Counted from the first letter of the stretch, positions 1 through 9,092 are shown. The stretch: 64,000 bases of DNA from an uncultured Paracoccaceae bacterium (GCA_947503935.1 CANNFR010000001.1:539438-603437), one strand, 5' to 3'. The notes: generated from the letters alone by a model not told the origin. Program-made: numbers and translations.

Positions 1-159
1 GGCATGCTGGCCGGGGCCGAGGCCTATGCCGCGAACCTGGAAGAGGCGGTCAGCCGCGGCGCTTTCGGCGCGCCGTTCTACATCACCGATGGGGATGAGC
101 GGTTCTGGGGCCAGGACCGGCTGGACGACCTCGATCTGCATCTGTCCGGCAAGCTCTGA
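1..159 (+). CDS. C-terminal fragment of a 2-hydroxychromene-2-carboxylate isomerase-like (DsbA-fold) protein
   Basis: Only the last 52 codons are inside the window; the frame is open from base 1 to the TGA at 157-159. The tail contains GAFGAPFYITDGDERFWGQDR, which resembles the end of the DsbA-fold isomerases annotated as 2-hydroxychromene-2-carboxylate isomerase (glutathione-dependent, usually about 200 residues). The stop overlaps the ATG of the next gene (ATGA), so the two are probably cotranscribed. The family assignment rests on this short tail alone; another DsbA-like oxidoreductase is possible. Confidence 0.7.
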   Translation, partial: GMLAGAEAYAANLEEAVSRGAFGAPFYITDGDERFWGQDRLDDLDLHLSGKL

Positions 160-953
160 TGCCGCACGCCACGTTTGGCGAAACCCTGACCTACTGGCGC
201 GAATGGGGCGGCGGCCCGCGCCGGGCGGTGATGGCGCATTGCTCGCTGGCGCATTCCGGGGCGTGGGCGGGGGTGGCGGAGCGTTTGAAAGACCGGCTCT
301 ATCTGCAGGCTTTCGACATGCCCGGCCATGGTCGCAGCGGGCCTTGGGAGCTTAAGCGCGACTACATGGATCAGACATTTGAAATGGCCGAAGGTCTGGT
401 CGGTGGCGAACAAGTTGATCTTATCGGACATTCCTTTGGCGCAGTCGCCTGTTTGCGCTTCGCTGTGGAGCAGCCCGATCTGGTCCGGTCGCTTGTCCTT
501 TTCGAACCTGTTTTCTTTGCAGCCGCAAAGGCGGACGGCGTCGAGACAGAAGCGATGTTTGCACCTTTCGCCAAAGCAATGGACGCGGGCGACAACGAGG
601 CCGCGACGCGGGAGTTTTCGGCCATCTGGGGCGGCGGCGAACCCTGGGAGGCGCTGCCAGATGCGCAGCGCAGCTATATGACCGAGCGCATTCATCTGAT
701 CCCCGCCAGCGCGCCCGCGATCCATGAGGATCGCGCCGGGCTTTTGGCCGAGGGCCGGCTGGAGGCTGTCACGGCGCCCGTTCTTTTACTGGCGGGAGAG
801 ACCGCGCCACCGGTCATCGATGCGATCAACACGGCCCTTTCCGCCCGTTTACCCAATGCGCAGCGTCAAACGATTGCAGGCGCCGGGCATATGGGGCCAT
901 TGTCCCATCCCGCTGCCATCGCCGATGCCATCGCGCGGTTTCTCAGCCTCTGA
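159..953 (+). CDS. Alpha/beta-hydrolase fold protein
   Basis: A 264-residue protein of normal length for small alpha/beta hydrolases. The nucleophile elbow GHSFG is at residues 90-94 (Ser92), an oxyanion-region DMPGHGRS motif is near 53-60, and the probable catalytic His lies in GAGHMGPLSHP near the C-terminus. There is no signal peptide, so it should be cytoplasmic. The start overlaps the stop of the preceding isomerase-like gene by one base, suggesting translational coupling. The substrate cannot be read from the sequence. Its 3' end overlaps the convergent threonine aldolase gene by 11 bases. Confidence 0.88.
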   Translation: MPHATFGETLTYWREWGGGPRRAVMAHCSLAHSGAWAGVAERLKDRLYLQAFDMPGHGRSGPWELKRDYMDQTFEMAEGLVGGEQVDLIGHSFGAVACLRFAVEQPDLVRSLVLFEPVFFAAAKADGVETEAMFAPFAKAMDAGDNEAATREFSAIWGGGEPWEALPDAQRSYMTERIHLIPASAPAIHEDRAGLLAEGRLEAVTAPVLLLAGETAPPVIDAINTALSARLPNAQRQTIAGAGHMGPLSHPAAIADAIARFLSL

Positions 954-1989
954 TCAGGTCCAGAAACCGGTCGACGCCCTCATCGGTCGCCGACCAATCG
1001 GCCACCAGACGGGCCGTCAGCGCCTCATCATCGGGGCCGTCCAAGCTGCCCGACCAGAGATAATACTGCGCGCCGGCGTCACGCAGGCGTTTGTGGCCCG
1101 CGCGCGGCCAATCGGCGAAAATCAGGTTTGCCTCAGGCTCATGATGCAGCCGCACATCCGGGGTCTGTTTCAACCCGCGGGTCAATCGGGCCGAGGCCGC
1201 ATTGGCCGCCCGCGCCATGTCCAGCCAGAGGTCGTCAGTCAGATAGGCCGCCATCTGCGCGGCCAGATACCGATGTTTCGAGAAGAGGTGCCCGCCGCGC
1301 TTGCGCCGGAGCTCAAACTCCCAGGCCTTGGCGGGGTCGAATATGATCGCCGCCTCGACCCCCATCAGGCCATTCTTCGTACCCCCGAAGCTGACGGCAT
1401 CGATACCAGCCTTCCATGTCATCTCGGCGGCCGAGCATCCCAGCGACACTAGCGCATTGGCAAAACGCGCGCCGTCCATGTGCACCGGCAGACCGAAGTC
1501 ATGGGCCATTCTGGCCAGCGCCCTGATCTCGTCCAGGCCATAGATCGCGCCTTTTTCGGTGGCCTGGGTCAGAGACACGGGCCCCCGCTGCGGACCATGC
1601 ACGCCACGTGTCTCTTCGCCCGCGATTGCGGTGCGCAGAGCCTCGGGCGCCATCTTGCCGGCAGGTCCGTCAACCAGTGTCAGCTTGGCGCCGCCGGTGA
1701 AGAATTCCGGCGCGCCGCATTCATCCTCATGGATATGCGCAACGCGGTGGCAAAAGATCGTCTGCCAGGGCTGGGTCAGCGTGGCCAGCAGCAGGGAATT
1801 GGCCGCCGTGCCTGTCGCCACCAGATAAACCGCTGCCTCGGGCGCCTCGAACACGTCGCGGATACGGGTACGCACGTCGTCCATCAGCGCATCGGCGCCA
1901 TAGGGCATCGCGTAGCCCTCATTCGCGCAGACCAAAGCGTCGAGCACTTTGGGATGAACCGGGCCGGTATTGTCGGACGCGAAATTCAT
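943..1989 (-). CDS. ltaE: Low-specificity L-threonine aldolase (PLP enzyme)
   Basis: A 348-residue fold-type I PLP enzyme. The PLP-binding Lys is in FGGTKNGLMG (Lys205), the conserved HMDGARF motif spans 170-176 with Asp172 to contact the pyridine nitrogen, and HIHEDECGAPEFF is typical of bacterial threonine aldolases. The family cleaves L-threonine and L-allo-threonine to glycine and acetaldehyde. I chose the ATG at 1989 because the protein then begins MNFASDNTGPVHPKV, as in homologues; the frame stays open further upstream but that part looks non-coding. The ATG overlaps the stop of the upstream YcgN-like gene (ATGA). Confidence 0.92.
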   Translation of the reverse strand: MNFASDNTGPVHPKVLDALVCANEGYAMPYGADALMDDVRTRIRDVFEAPEAAVYLVATGTAANSLLLATLTQPWQTIFCHRVAHIHEDECGAPEFFTGGAKLTLVDGPAGKMAPEALRTAIAGEETRGVHGPQRGPVSLTQATEKGAIYGLDEIRALARMAHDFGLPVHMDGARFANALVSLGCSAAEMTWKAGIDAVSFGGTKNGLMGVEAAIIFDPAKAWEFELRRKRGGHLFSKHRYLAAQMAAYLTDDLWLDMARAANAASARLTRGLKQTPDVRLHHEPEANLIFADWPRAGHKRLRDAGAQYYLWSGSLDGPDDEALTARLVADWSATDEGVDRFLDLIRG

Positions 1990-2441
1990 GCCTCGCCCTC
2001 GATGATATAATCTTCCCATTCTTCCTCGGGCACCTCGTATTCGGGCACGGTCATACCGCGCATCGAGGCGCCGGCGCGGTGGACGGTGTCTGGGTCGCCC
2101 GAGATCAGGTAGTGCCAATCGTAGAGGGGACGCCCTTCATGCAAGAGGCGATAGGCGCAGGTCCGGGGCATGAAATACGCCACCTCGCCGATGGTTGCAG
2201 GCGTCAACACGATGCATTCTGGCACGATTTGCTTGCGAATGGCGTAGTTTCCGCACCGGCAGGTCTCATCATCTAGAAGGCGGCAGGCAACGCGGGTGAA
2301 GGCGATCTCGCCGCTATCTTCATCCTCCAGCTTGTTCAGACAGCATTTCCCGCAGCCATCGCAGAGCGCCTCCCACTCCTCGGATGTCATCCGGTTGAGG
2401 GGCACGTTCTCCCAAAAGCGATGGCGAAGGGTACGGCTCAT
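1986..2441 (-). CDS. YcgN/UPF0260-family cysteine-cluster protein
   Basis: A protein of 151 residues starting MSRTLRHRFWENVPLNRM. The Cys pattern CDGCGKCC (residues 27-34) followed by CRCGNY and a PECIVLTPATI stretch is the signature of the YcgN/YkgJ zinc- or iron-cluster family, whose biochemical role is not settled. The frame is open up to 2633, but the upstream part runs through the hairpin repeats at 2485-2581 and has no family similarity, so I place the start at 2441. The gene overlaps ltaE by four bases and is probably cotranscribed with it. Confidence 0.88.
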   Translation of the reverse strand: MSRTLRHRFWENVPLNRMTSEEWEALCDGCGKCCLNKLEDEDSGEIAFTRVACRLLDDETCRCGNYAIRKQIVPECIVLTPATIGEVAYFMPRTCAYRLLHEGRPLYDWHYLISGDPDTVHRAGASMRGMTVPEYEVPEEEWEDYIIEGEA

Positions 2442-2484
2442 GATGCGGACACTGGCCGAGCGGCCCGCGAATGAAAAGGGGGAC

Positions 2485-2581
2485 AATTCTTCTGCGAAGA
2501 ATTTGGCAGAACGATCCTCCTGCGAAGGATCGGATTTTTCGCATGAAAAATCGTAGCCGGCAAAGTTTCGCAGAAACTTTG
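2485..2581. repeat. Four consecutive hairpins with GCA/TGC loops
   Basis: Four inverted repeats follow each other in 97 bases: 2485-2503 (8-bp stem, loop TGC), 2512-2532 (9-bp stem with one mismatch, loop TGC), 2533-2552 (8-bp stem, loop GCAT) and 2561-2581 (9-bp stem, loop GCA). Stem sequences differ, but the loop-flanking core is similar: TTC-loop-GAA in the first, third and fourth, and TCC-loop-GAA in the second. They lie between ribF and the YcgN-like gene, both on the minus strand, so they are transcribed if the genes form one operon. See findings. Confidence 0.85.
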
Positions 2582-2596
2582 TGACCCCTGATGATG

Positions 2597-3523
2597 CTAG
2601 GGCGTGCCCAGAATGCGGCGCGCCTCGGCACAATCGGCCTCCATCTGCGCGATCAACTGATCGATGCTATCGAATTTGGCTTCGGGCCGCAAAAAGGCAA
2701 CCAGGGCGACCGACAGGTCTGCCCCATAGAGATCACCTGTAAAATCGAACAGAAACGTCTCGAGGTTCGCGACGTTTTCACCGAACATGGGCCGCACACC
2801 CAGTGACGCCGCGCCATGATAGCTGCCTTGATGCGCGCCCGTCAGCACGTCGATCTCAACGGCGTAGACCCCGAATTTCGGCGGGTGCAGGCCTGTTATC
2901 GCCATATTGGCGGTGGGATAGCCCAGTTCGCGCCCGCGCTTTTCGCCGTGTAGCACCGGCCCTTCGATACGATGCCAATGGCCCAGCATGGCTGCCGCAT
3001 CGCCGGGCCGTCCCTCGCTGAGAGCCGTGCGAATCGCGGTCGATGATATCTCCGTGCCATCGTCCGAGATCAGGTCGGCCAGCGTCACGCCAAACCCCAG
3101 GTCCAGCCCATAGCGCCTGAGGTGATCGGCGGTCCCGGCCCGATCCTTGCCAAAGCGAAAATCGTTACCGACCACCACATGCGCCACGCCCAGGCCGTTA
3201 ACCAGAACCTCACGCGCGAAGGTCTCAGGCGTCATGGCCGCCAGGGTGCCGTCAAACGGCACCTCATAGAGGTGATCCACGCCCAGCTTCTCCAGGCGGT
3301 GCGCGCGGGCCTCGGCATTCATCAACCGAAAGGGGGGGGCGTCGGGGGCGAAATACTCACGCGGATGCGGCTCGAACGTGACGATGCCGAGGGGGCGGCC
3401 TTGCTTCCGGGCCAGATCGATCACCGCCTGATGACCCAGATGCACACCGTCGAAATTGCCAAGCGCGACCGAGGCGCCGCGCGCGCCTGCATCCACCCCG
3501 CTCCAGTTTCGGTGTATCCGCAT
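2597..3523 (-). CDS. ribF: Bifunctional riboflavin kinase / FMN adenylyltransferase
   Basis: A 308-residue protein of normal RibF length. The N-terminal nucleotidyltransferase domain has GNFDGVHLGHQ (22-32) and EISSTAIR, the ISSTxxR motif. The C-terminal flavokinase domain has GRELGYPTANM and the FGVYAV segment. The enzyme converts riboflavin to FMN and then FAD in the cytoplasm. It lies on the minus strand between the MaoC-like gene and the YcgN-like gene, with the hairpin cluster just downstream. No FMN riboswitch is evident upstream, as the intergenic space is only about 35 bases. Confidence 0.95.
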   Translation of the reverse strand: MRIHRNWSGVDAGARGASVALGNFDGVHLGHQAVIDLARKQGRPLGIVTFEPHPREYFAPDAPPFRLMNAEARAHRLEKLGVDHLYEVPFDGTLAAMTPETFAREVLVNGLGVAHVVVGNDFRFGKDRAGTADHLRRYGLDLGFGVTLADLISDDGTEISSTAIRTALSEGRPGDAAAMLGHWHRIEGPVLHGEKRGRELGYPTANMAITGLHPPKFGVYAVEIDVLTGAHQGSYHGAASLGVRPMFGENVANLETFLFDFTGDLYGADLSVALVAFLRPEAKFDSIDQLIAQMEADCAEARRILGTP

Positions 3524-3557
3524 CGTCCCCCGGAAGGCGGGGGTGCCCGCCTGGCGA

Positions 3558-4001
3558 TCAGTCGAATTTCCGGCTTGGCGCCAGAACCAGCGCCTCGCCC
3601 TTCAGGACGACCGTATCGCCTACGGCGCATCGGGTTTCAAGGGTGACGCGTCGGCGGGCGTGGTCGATCGCGGCCACCGTGACCTCGGCCAACACCACAT
3701 CGCCCGGCCTGACGGGCGCCATGAATTTCAGCGACTGGCCCAGATATACGGTGCCATGGCCTGGCAATTGCTCGCCGATCACGGCCGAGATCAGACCGGC
3801 GGTCAGCATCCCGTGGGCGATCCGACCTTCGAAAATGGTGTCTTGGGCATAGGCTTCGTCCAGATGCACCGGGTTCCGATCGGTCGACACTTCTGCAAAC
3901 AATTCGATGTCCCGGTCGGTCACCTGCTTGCGCAGATGGCGGGTCATGCCGATCTCGATATCCTCGATACAGATGGTGCCGCGGGGCAGGTTGTCATTCA
4001 T
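3558..4001 (-). CDS. MaoC-like dehydratase (hotdog fold)
   Basis: From the ATG at 4001 the protein has 147 residues and begins MNDNLPRGTICIEDIEIGM, matching the usual start of short MaoC/(R)-specific enoyl-CoA hydratases. The catalytic Asp/His motif is visible in STDRNPVHLDEAYA, followed by GRIAHGML. It probably hydrates a short-chain enoyl-CoA. The frame is open to 4079, giving alternative starts at 4022 and 4079; none has a convincing ribosome-binding site, so the start is uncertain. It is about 35 bases from ribF and in the same orientation. Confidence 0.85.
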   Translation of the reverse strand: MNDNLPRGTICIEDIEIGMTRHLRKQVTDRDIELFAEVSTDRNPVHLDEAYAQDTIFEGRIAHGMLTAGLISAVIGEQLPGHGTVYLGQSLKFMAPVRPGDVVLAEVTVAAIDHARRRVTLETRCAVGDTVVLKGEALVLAPSRKFD

Positions 4002-4115
4002 CACGGGGTCGCTGTCGAACATGGGGCAGGTCTCGCTTTTGCTGCGTTGCAGCGTAACCTGCACCGAATTCAATTGCAAGTCCGGCGCGACAGATAAATT
4101 CAGATAAGTGGAATT

Positions 4116-4136
4116 CCTCGCAACTTTATTGCGAGG
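4116..4136 (-). terminator. Possible attenuator/terminator hairpin
   Basis: A perfect 8-bp inverted repeat (CCTCGCAA / TTGCGAGG) with a 5-base loop lies between the HAD hydrolase stop and the MaoC-like gene, both on the minus strand. No T-run follows on the minus strand, so complete termination is doubtful; it may be an attenuator or RNA-processing site. Confidence 0.45.
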
Positions 4137-4144
4137 TGAAAGCT

Positions 4145-5017
4145 CTAACGCAGTCGTCCCATCGCAGCCGTTACGGATAACTGCTTCTCGGTCAGGAACG
4201 CGTCCAGCAGATCCGCCTCAGGCTGCTCGGGGTCATCGCCAAAGGCGTCCGCCGACAATCCGCCGGTGATGAACAGCGTATCCAGACCCTCGGCCAGCCC
4301 GCCCTGAATATCCGTATGAATGCCGTCGCCGATACAGAGGATGCGCGTGTCGTCCACTTGCCGGACTTTCGCCAGCCGCCGCCGCGCCAGATCGTAGATC
4401 GGCGGATGGGGCTTACCGAAATAGAGGCTCTCGCCCCCCATCTCGGTGTAAAGCTCGGCCAGGGCGCCGGCGCACCATTCCCGCGTGTCGCCGCGATCAA
4501 CCACGATGTCGGGATTGGCACAGAGCAGCTTGAGCCCCTTGGTCTTGGCCAGCAGGAAGTCAGAGCGATAGACGGATGGGTCTTCATGCGGATCACGCGG
4601 GCCGGTGCAGACGATTCCCTCCGCCTCGCTCAAGGCGACGCGGGTGATTGCCACGGGATCGTCGACAACCGTGATGGGGTCAAAGAACTCCTCATCCCGA
4701 TCCTGACCGATGAAATAGACTTTTTGGCCCACCACCCCGCGGAACATCGCCGCGCGCGCACTGTCGCCGGAACTGGCGATCGTGTCCCAGCAATCGCGCG
4801 GCACGCCCATCTCGGTAACCTGCGCCTCGACCCCGCTACGGGGGCGGGGCGAGTTGGTCAGCAGCACCACCGTTCCACCGCTTTTTCGAAAGGCCTGCAA
4901 GGCCGCGACGGCTGCCGGGTAGGGCATCTTGCCGTTATGCAGGCACCCCCAGAGGTCACAGAATACCGCATCATAGCGGTGGGAAATATCGCTCAGCGAC
5001 TGGATGATCGGGGTCAT
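4145..5017 (-). CDS. TIGR01459-type HAD-superfamily class IIA hydrolase
   Basis: A 290-residue protein with the HAD motif I FCDLWGCLHNG (nucleophile Asp21; the second Asp is replaced by Trp, as in the DxWG subgroup), motif II VLLTNSPRP, and a C-terminal ILCIGDGIHTDIQGG motif IV. Members resemble NagD-type sugar or nucleotide phosphatases; the substrate of this subfamily is not established. It is on the minus strand, between the pyrophosphatase and the MaoC-like gene, and may belong to the same transcription unit. Confidence 0.9.
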   Translation of the reverse strand: MTPIIQSLSDISHRYDAVFCDLWGCLHNGKMPYPAAVAALQAFRKSGGTVVLLTNSPRPRSGVEAQVTEMGVPRDCWDTIASSGDSARAAMFRGVVGQKVYFIGQDRDEEFFDPITVVDDPVAITRVALSEAEGIVCTGPRDPHEDPSVYRSDFLLAKTKGLKLLCANPDIVVDRGDTREWCAGALAELYTEMGGESLYFGKPHPPIYDLARRRLAKVRQVDDTRILCIGDGIHTDIQGGLAEGLDTLFITGGLSADAFGDDPEQPEADLLDAFLTEKQLSVTAAMGRLR

Positions 5018-5051
5018 GGCGGCCTCCGTTGGATAGCGCCTTAACGCGCGA

Positions 5052-5972
5052 TCAGAGCTTGAGGTTCGGGATGATCTGCTTTTTGCGGCTCATGATGCCC
5101 GGCAGAACGACCATATCGCCGACGACCTTGGCGTCAAAGCTGCGCTCGGCAATGGTTTTGACCAGGTCGTTGGGGACCAGAAGCGTTGCCTCTTCCTTCA
5201 GGATATCGACCACGAAAAGCAACACCTGCTCGGCCCCGCCTTCCTGGGCGACGGCGGGCATGGCGGCGATAAGGGCGTCCTTGCGGGCGAGAACACTGGC
5301 AGGGGATGTGGTCTCAAGCACCGAGACGCGCAGAGGGTGGCCCGCGACCTCGTATTCCTTGCTGTCCATCCGCAGAAGTTCAGCCTCGGAGAAGGCCGAG
5401 ACGTCGGATTTCGCGGCGAACATCTCGGCGGCATAGGTGGGGATGTCGAGGCCAAGATCTGCGGCCAGCTTGACCGCCAGGTCACGGTCGGCGGGGGTGG
5501 TGGTGGGCGAGCGGAATTCCAGCGTGTCGGACAGGATGCATGACAGCATCAGACCCTTGATCTGGTCTGGCATCCGGCCCGCATCGCCGCCTATCAGGTC
5601 ATGCATCACTGTGGCGGTGCAGGCGACGGGACGGATGGTGAAATTGATCGGCGCGTTGGTTTTCAGCCCGCCTTGCAGAAGGTGATGGTCGATCACGGCG
5701 GTGATCTTGGCCTCGTTGATCGAGGGCGGCAGCTCGGCCACATTGTTGGTGTCGACGATGACGACCTCATCCTCGGGCGTGACATCCGAGATGATCTGCG
5801 GTGTTTCGGCGCCCCATTTTTGCAGCACGAAAGCGGCCTCTGTATTCGGCTCGCCCAGAAGCCGCGCCTCGGCCGGAGTGCCCTTGATATGGGTCAGGTA
5901 CCAGGCCCAGATCAGAGGCGAGCCGGTGCTGTCGGTATCGGGGGCTTTGTGGCCGAAAACGAGGGTGGTCAT
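5052..5972 (-). CDS. ppaC: Manganese-dependent (family II) inorganic pyrophosphatase
   Basis: A 306-residue DHH-superfamily protein. The expected metal ligands are all visible: His8, Asp12 and Asp14 in FGHKAPDTDST, Asp74 in VIVDTNN, the DHH triad at 95-97, and Asp149 in CILSDT. The C-terminal substrate-binding motif SRKKQIIP is present. It hydrolyses pyrophosphate in the cytoplasm. One variation is DTNN in place of the DHNE common in Firmicute enzymes. The gene is the most upstream of the minus-strand run that continues to ltaE. Confidence 0.93.
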   Translation of the reverse strand: MTTLVFGHKAPDTDSTGSPLIWAWYLTHIKGTPAEARLLGEPNTEAAFVLQKWGAETPQIISDVTPEDEVVIVDTNNVAELPPSINEAKITAVIDHHLLQGGLKTNAPINFTIRPVACTATVMHDLIGGDAGRMPDQIKGLMLSCILSDTLEFRSPTTTPADRDLAVKLAADLGLDIPTYAAEMFAAKSDVSAFSEAELLRMDSKEYEVAGHPLRVSVLETTSPASVLARKDALIAAMPAVAQEGGAEQVLLFVVDILKEEATLLVPNDLVKTIAERSFDAKVVGDMVVLPGIMSRKKQIIPNLKL

Positions 5973-6263
5973 GAGGTCAGATCCGGTTCTTTGTCTATAG
6001 CGGGATTTCGGGGCCTTGTAGCCGAGGTGTCAGACGATGTCACGTCTTGCTGGCGATGGTCTCTGTGGGCCGGCGGCCCTCCAATAAGGTATTGATTTCA
6101 ATGCTTCCCCAACCTTCAGGCACGAGATGGGCCGGCAGGCAGAAGGTAGACAGGCACGGCGCGGGTTCAGGCAGATCGCCCACGCATCAGGTTTCGCCGA
6201 TGGAGCACGAGTGTTCTTGGTGCCGGAAACTAAGGCCGTTTGCCGAAACGGGCCTACCAGCCA
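5973..6263. other. Intergenic region between ppaC and gapR
   Basis: About 290 bases with no supported gene. It should hold the ppaC promoter. Close to the gapR end lies the hairpin at 6234-6254; otherwise I see nothing specific. Confidence 0.5.
6234..6254 (-). terminator. Probable terminator of gapR
   Basis: An interrupted inverted repeat (GGCC-GTTT / AAAC-GGGCC around GCCG) sits 10 bases past the gapR stop. On the minus strand the hairpin is followed by TTAGTTTCC, a weak T-tract. Confidence 0.45.
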
Positions 6264-6536
6264 TCAGGCCATGCCCAAGGCGGCTTTGTACATTTCCAGC
6301 ACGGCCTCTTCCTCGGCCAGGTCCTGGGCGTCTCGCTTGCGGATCGCGATGACCTTGCGCAGTACCTTGACGTCATAGCCTCGACCCTTGGCCTCGGCCA
6401 TCACCTCTTTTTGGCCGTCGGCGATGTCTTTCTTTTCGGCCTCGAGCCGTTCGTAGCGTTCAATGAACTGGCGCAGCTCGGACGCGGCGACCCCATAGGT
6501 GGCATCGGATGAGGGGTTGGTGGCGGTATCGGACAT
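6264..6536 (-). CDS. gapR: GapR-like nucleoid protein (DUF2312)
   Basis: A 90-residue protein with the DUF2312 signature: [19 protein letters not shown] followed by a [15 protein letters not shown] segment and an acidic helical end. In Caulobacter the GapR protein of this family binds overtwisted, AT-rich DNA ahead of replication and transcription forks. The length is normal and the protein is predicted to be helical. It stands alone on the minus strand with its own upstream region. Confidence 0.9.
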   Translation of the reverse strand: MSDTATNPSSDATYGVAASELRQFIERYERLEAEKKDIADGQKEVMAEAKGRGYDVKVLRKVIAIRKRDAQDLAEEEAVLEMYKAALGMA

Positions 6537-6656
6537 GGGCGCAAATCTCCGGTTGATCGGGCTGATCCCTAGCCGCCCCGGCGCGACCCTGCAACCCTTG
6601 CCTTGGGGTCGTGTGCAGGCTAGGCCGCTTTCGACGGTCCGAGGGGAGGGCAGGGT

Positions 6657-6872
6657 ATGGAATGGCTGGTTTGGGTCGGGGCGGCGGTGTCGCTGGCGGG
6701 TCTTCTGGGTCTGGTCTGGTGCATCGTGACGGCGATGCGCGCGCGCCGTGCCGGCCTTGAGGATGCCGAATTGCGCGCGCGGCTGCAGCGCGTGGTGGTG
6801 GTGAACATGGGTGCGCTGTTTCTGTCGGTGATCGGGCTGATGGTGGTGGTCATCGGCATCATGCTGGGCTGA
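6657..6872 (+). CDS. Small two-helix membrane protein
   Basis: A 71-residue protein with two hydrophobic segments (about residues 4-26 and 48-70) separated by a charged loop [32 protein letters not shown] stretch before the ATG can serve as ribosome-binding site. It ends five bases before the PLP decarboxylase gene, so the pair is probably cotranscribed. I do not recognise the family; the charged loop is predicted to face the cytoplasm. Confidence 0.7.
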   Translation: MEWLVWVGAAVSLAGLLGLVWCIVTAMRARRAGLEDAELRARLQRVVVVNMGALFLSVIGLMVVVIGIMLG

Positions 6873-6877
6873 GCGAT

Positions 6878-8260
6878 ATGGATCACGAAGACCTCCGCCA
6901 TTGGTCGAAACGCGCTGCCGATTGGGCGGCGGAGTATCACGCGGGGCTGTCCGACAGGCCCGTGCGGGCCCCGGTTCAGCCGGGATCGGTCAAGGCCGCG
7001 CTGCCTAAAACGCCGCCTGAGGCCGCCGAGTCGATGGAGGCGATCTGGGCCGATTTCGAGGCGCTGGTGCCAGGCGCCATGACCCACTGGCAGCACCCCG
7101 GTTTCATGGCCTATTTCCCGGCCAATGCCGCGCCCGCCTCGATGCTGGCCGAGCAGGTGGCCAATGCGATGGCCGCGCAATGCATGCTGTGGCAGACCTC
7201 GCCCGCAGCAACCGAAATGGAAGAGGTGATGGTCGGCTGGCTGCGCGATGCGCTGGGTCTGGCGCCGCATTTCAGCGGAACAATCCATGACAGTGCAACG
7301 ACCGCGACCTTGTCGGCGATCCTAACGATGCGCGAGAGGACATTGGACTGGGCCGGGAACGAGGACGGCCTGTCGGGGCAACCGCGATTGCGCATCTATG
7401 CCTCGGCTGAGACGCATTCCTCGGTCGACAAAGCGGTGCGGATCGCCGGGATCGGGCAGGCCAATCTGGTGAAGGTGCCGACAGGCGCCGATCATGCGAT
7501 GGAGGTGGAGGCTCTTGATAGCGCAATCAGGGCTGACCTCGCGGTGGGTCACAGGCCTGCCGGCGTGGTGATCTGCGCAGGCGGTACCTCGATCGGGGCG
7601 TTCGACCGTGTGGGCGAAAGCTTGACTGTTGCCAAGACCCACAACCTGATGACCCATGTCGATGCGGCCTGGGCCGGGTCGGCGATGATCTGCCCGGAAT
7701 TTCGCGCGCTTTGGGACGGGGTCGACGGCGCTGACAGCATCGTCTTCAACCCCCATAAGTGGTTGGGCGCACAGTTCGATTGCGCGGTGCAGTTTCTGGC
7801 CGATCCGGCCCCGCAAGTGCGGACGCTCGGTCTGAGGCCGGATTACCTGGAAACGCTCGGCCAATCGGAGATCACCAATTTCAACGAATGGACCGTGCCG
7901 CTCGGCCGCCGCTTCCGCGCGCTGAAGCTTTGGTTTGTCTTGCGCGCCTACGGGTTGGAGGGGTTGCGTACCCGTGTGCGCAATCACGTGGCCTGGGCCG
8001 AGGAGGCCTGCGCAGCGCTGGAGGCCCTGCCGGGCGTCGAGATCACCACGCGCCCCAGTCTGTCACTGTTCAGCTTTGCGCTGCGTAACGGCGATGCCGC
8101 GACCGAGGCGCTATTACAGCGGTTGAATGATGACGGACGGGTCTATCTGACCCAGACGCGACATGAGGGGCGGTTCGTAATTCGCGTATCGGTGGGCGGA
8201 TGGAGCACGACGCGCGATGCGGTGATGCTGTTGCCGAGATTGGTGGAAGACTTCGCATGA
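6878..8260 (+). CDS. PLP-dependent decarboxylase of the aromatic-L-amino-acid/DOPA decarboxylase family
   Basis: A 460-residue group II decarboxylase. The PLP Lys is in FNPHKWLG (Lys294), HVDAAWAG binds the cofactor, and the N-terminal [14 protein letters not shown] motif is typical of aromatic amino-acid decarboxylases. Tryptophan, tyrosine, DOPA or a related amino acid may be the substrate; sequence inspection cannot choose. The gene follows a small membrane protein by five bases and converges on the outer-membrane barrel gene, with a shared terminator region at 8261-8290. Confidence 0.9.
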   Translation: MDHEDLRHWSKRAADWAAEYHAGLSDRPVRAPVQPGSVKAALPKTPPEAAESMEAIWADFEALVPGAMTHWQHPGFMAYFPANAAPASMLAEQVANAMAAQCMLWQTSPAATEMEEVMVGWLRDALGLAPHFSGTIHDSATTATLSAILTMRERTLDWAGNEDGLSGQPRLRIYASAETHSSVDKAVRIAGIGQANLVKVPTGADHAMEVEALDSAIRADLAVGHRPAGVVICAGGTSIGAFDRVGESLTVAKTHNLMTHVDAAWAGSAMICPEFRALWDGVDGADSIVFNPHKWLGAQFDCAVQFLADPAPQVRTLGLRPDYLETLGQSEITNFNEWTVPLGRRFRALKLWFVLRAYGLEGLRTRVRNHVAWAEEACAALEALPGVEITTRPSLSLFSFALRNGDAATEALLQRLNDDGRVYLTQTRHEGRFVIRVSVGGWSTTRDAVMLLPRLVEDFA

Positions 8261-8290
8261 AAAACGGCGCAGAGGGGGTCCTCCGCGCCG
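8261..8290 (-). terminator. Terminator between convergent genes
   Basis: A GC-rich inverted repeat (GGCGC-AGAGG / CCTC-CGCGCC). Read on the minus strand it is followed by GTTTTT, the classic Rho-independent form, so it best serves the outer-membrane barrel gene. Confidence 0.75.
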
Positions 8291-8318
8291 CTTGCCCTGC
8301 CAAACTGAAACAGGGTGA

Positions 8319-8921
8319 TCAGAACTTGAACGACGCCCGCAGGGTTGCTGTCGTCGCATCCACATCAACACCGGAATTGTCGAAATCGTCGAACTGGTGG
8401 GTCAGAACCTCACCACCGACAATCCAGTTGTTGTTCAGCTGATAGCCCATACCAACACCGGCGAACCAGCCAGTATCGCTGAGGTCGGCGCCACCAACCT
8501 CGGCTTCAGCATGCGCTGCACCCGCGGTCGCGTAGATCAGGCTCCGGCCCAGATCGTAGCCCGCCCGCAGTTTCAGACGCGCGACGGAATCGAGATCTCC
8601 GACATCGATTCCGGCACCGTCTTCCAGGTCGATATTGGCGGCGTCGTAGTCAAGCTCGCCACCCAAGACCCACTGGCCGAAATCCCACATGTAACCGGCA
8701 TGGACACCGCCGATGGCGCCGTCGCCATCAATGCCGCCATCCAGATCAACACTACCATAACCAAGCTGCAAACCGGCATAGCCGCCGGTCCAATCGTAAC
8801 TCGGGGCCACCACGATAGGGGCGGCGATAACAGGGTCCTGAATAACGGGGCTCGGGCCGCCTGCGAAGGCAGGTGCCGCCAACAAAGCGGTTGTCGCCGC
8901 AAGTGCTGCAATCTTTTTCAT
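8319..8921 (-). CDS. Outer-membrane beta-barrel porin-like protein
   Basis: From the ATG at 8921 the protein has 200 residues with a clear signal peptide MKKIAALAATTALLAAPAFA. The mature part has alternating hydrophobic strands, the WTGGYAGLQLGYG motif common in alphaproteobacterial OmpA-like/Omp25-type barrels, and a terminal Phe (LRASFKF), the outer-membrane insertion signal. A ribosome-binding site (AGAAGGA) precedes this ATG; an upstream in-frame start at 8981 would destroy the signal peptide. Its role may be structural or adhesive. Confidence 0.88.
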   Translation of the reverse strand: MKKIAALAATTALLAAPAFAGGPSPVIQDPVIAAPIVVAPSYDWTGGYAGLQLGYGSVDLDGGIDGDGAIGGVHAGYMWDFGQWVLGGELDYDAANIDLEDGAGIDVGDLDSVARLKLRAGYDLGRSLIYATAGAAHAEAEVGGADLSDTGWFAGVGMGYQLNNNWIVGGEVLTHQFDDFDNSGVDVDATTATLRASFKF

Positions 8922-9092
8922 ATCGTCTGTCCTTCTCTTTGCTCGAGGTCTCAAAACATGCCGACAAGGCGCTACAGCCACGCCGACAAGCCCTCAACGT
9001 TCATCAAAGAACTTTCCGTCGGAAAACAATGGACCGACGATCTGCTGGCCGGGCGTCGGCTGGAACGTGCTGGAAGGTGGTGCAAATCGGGC

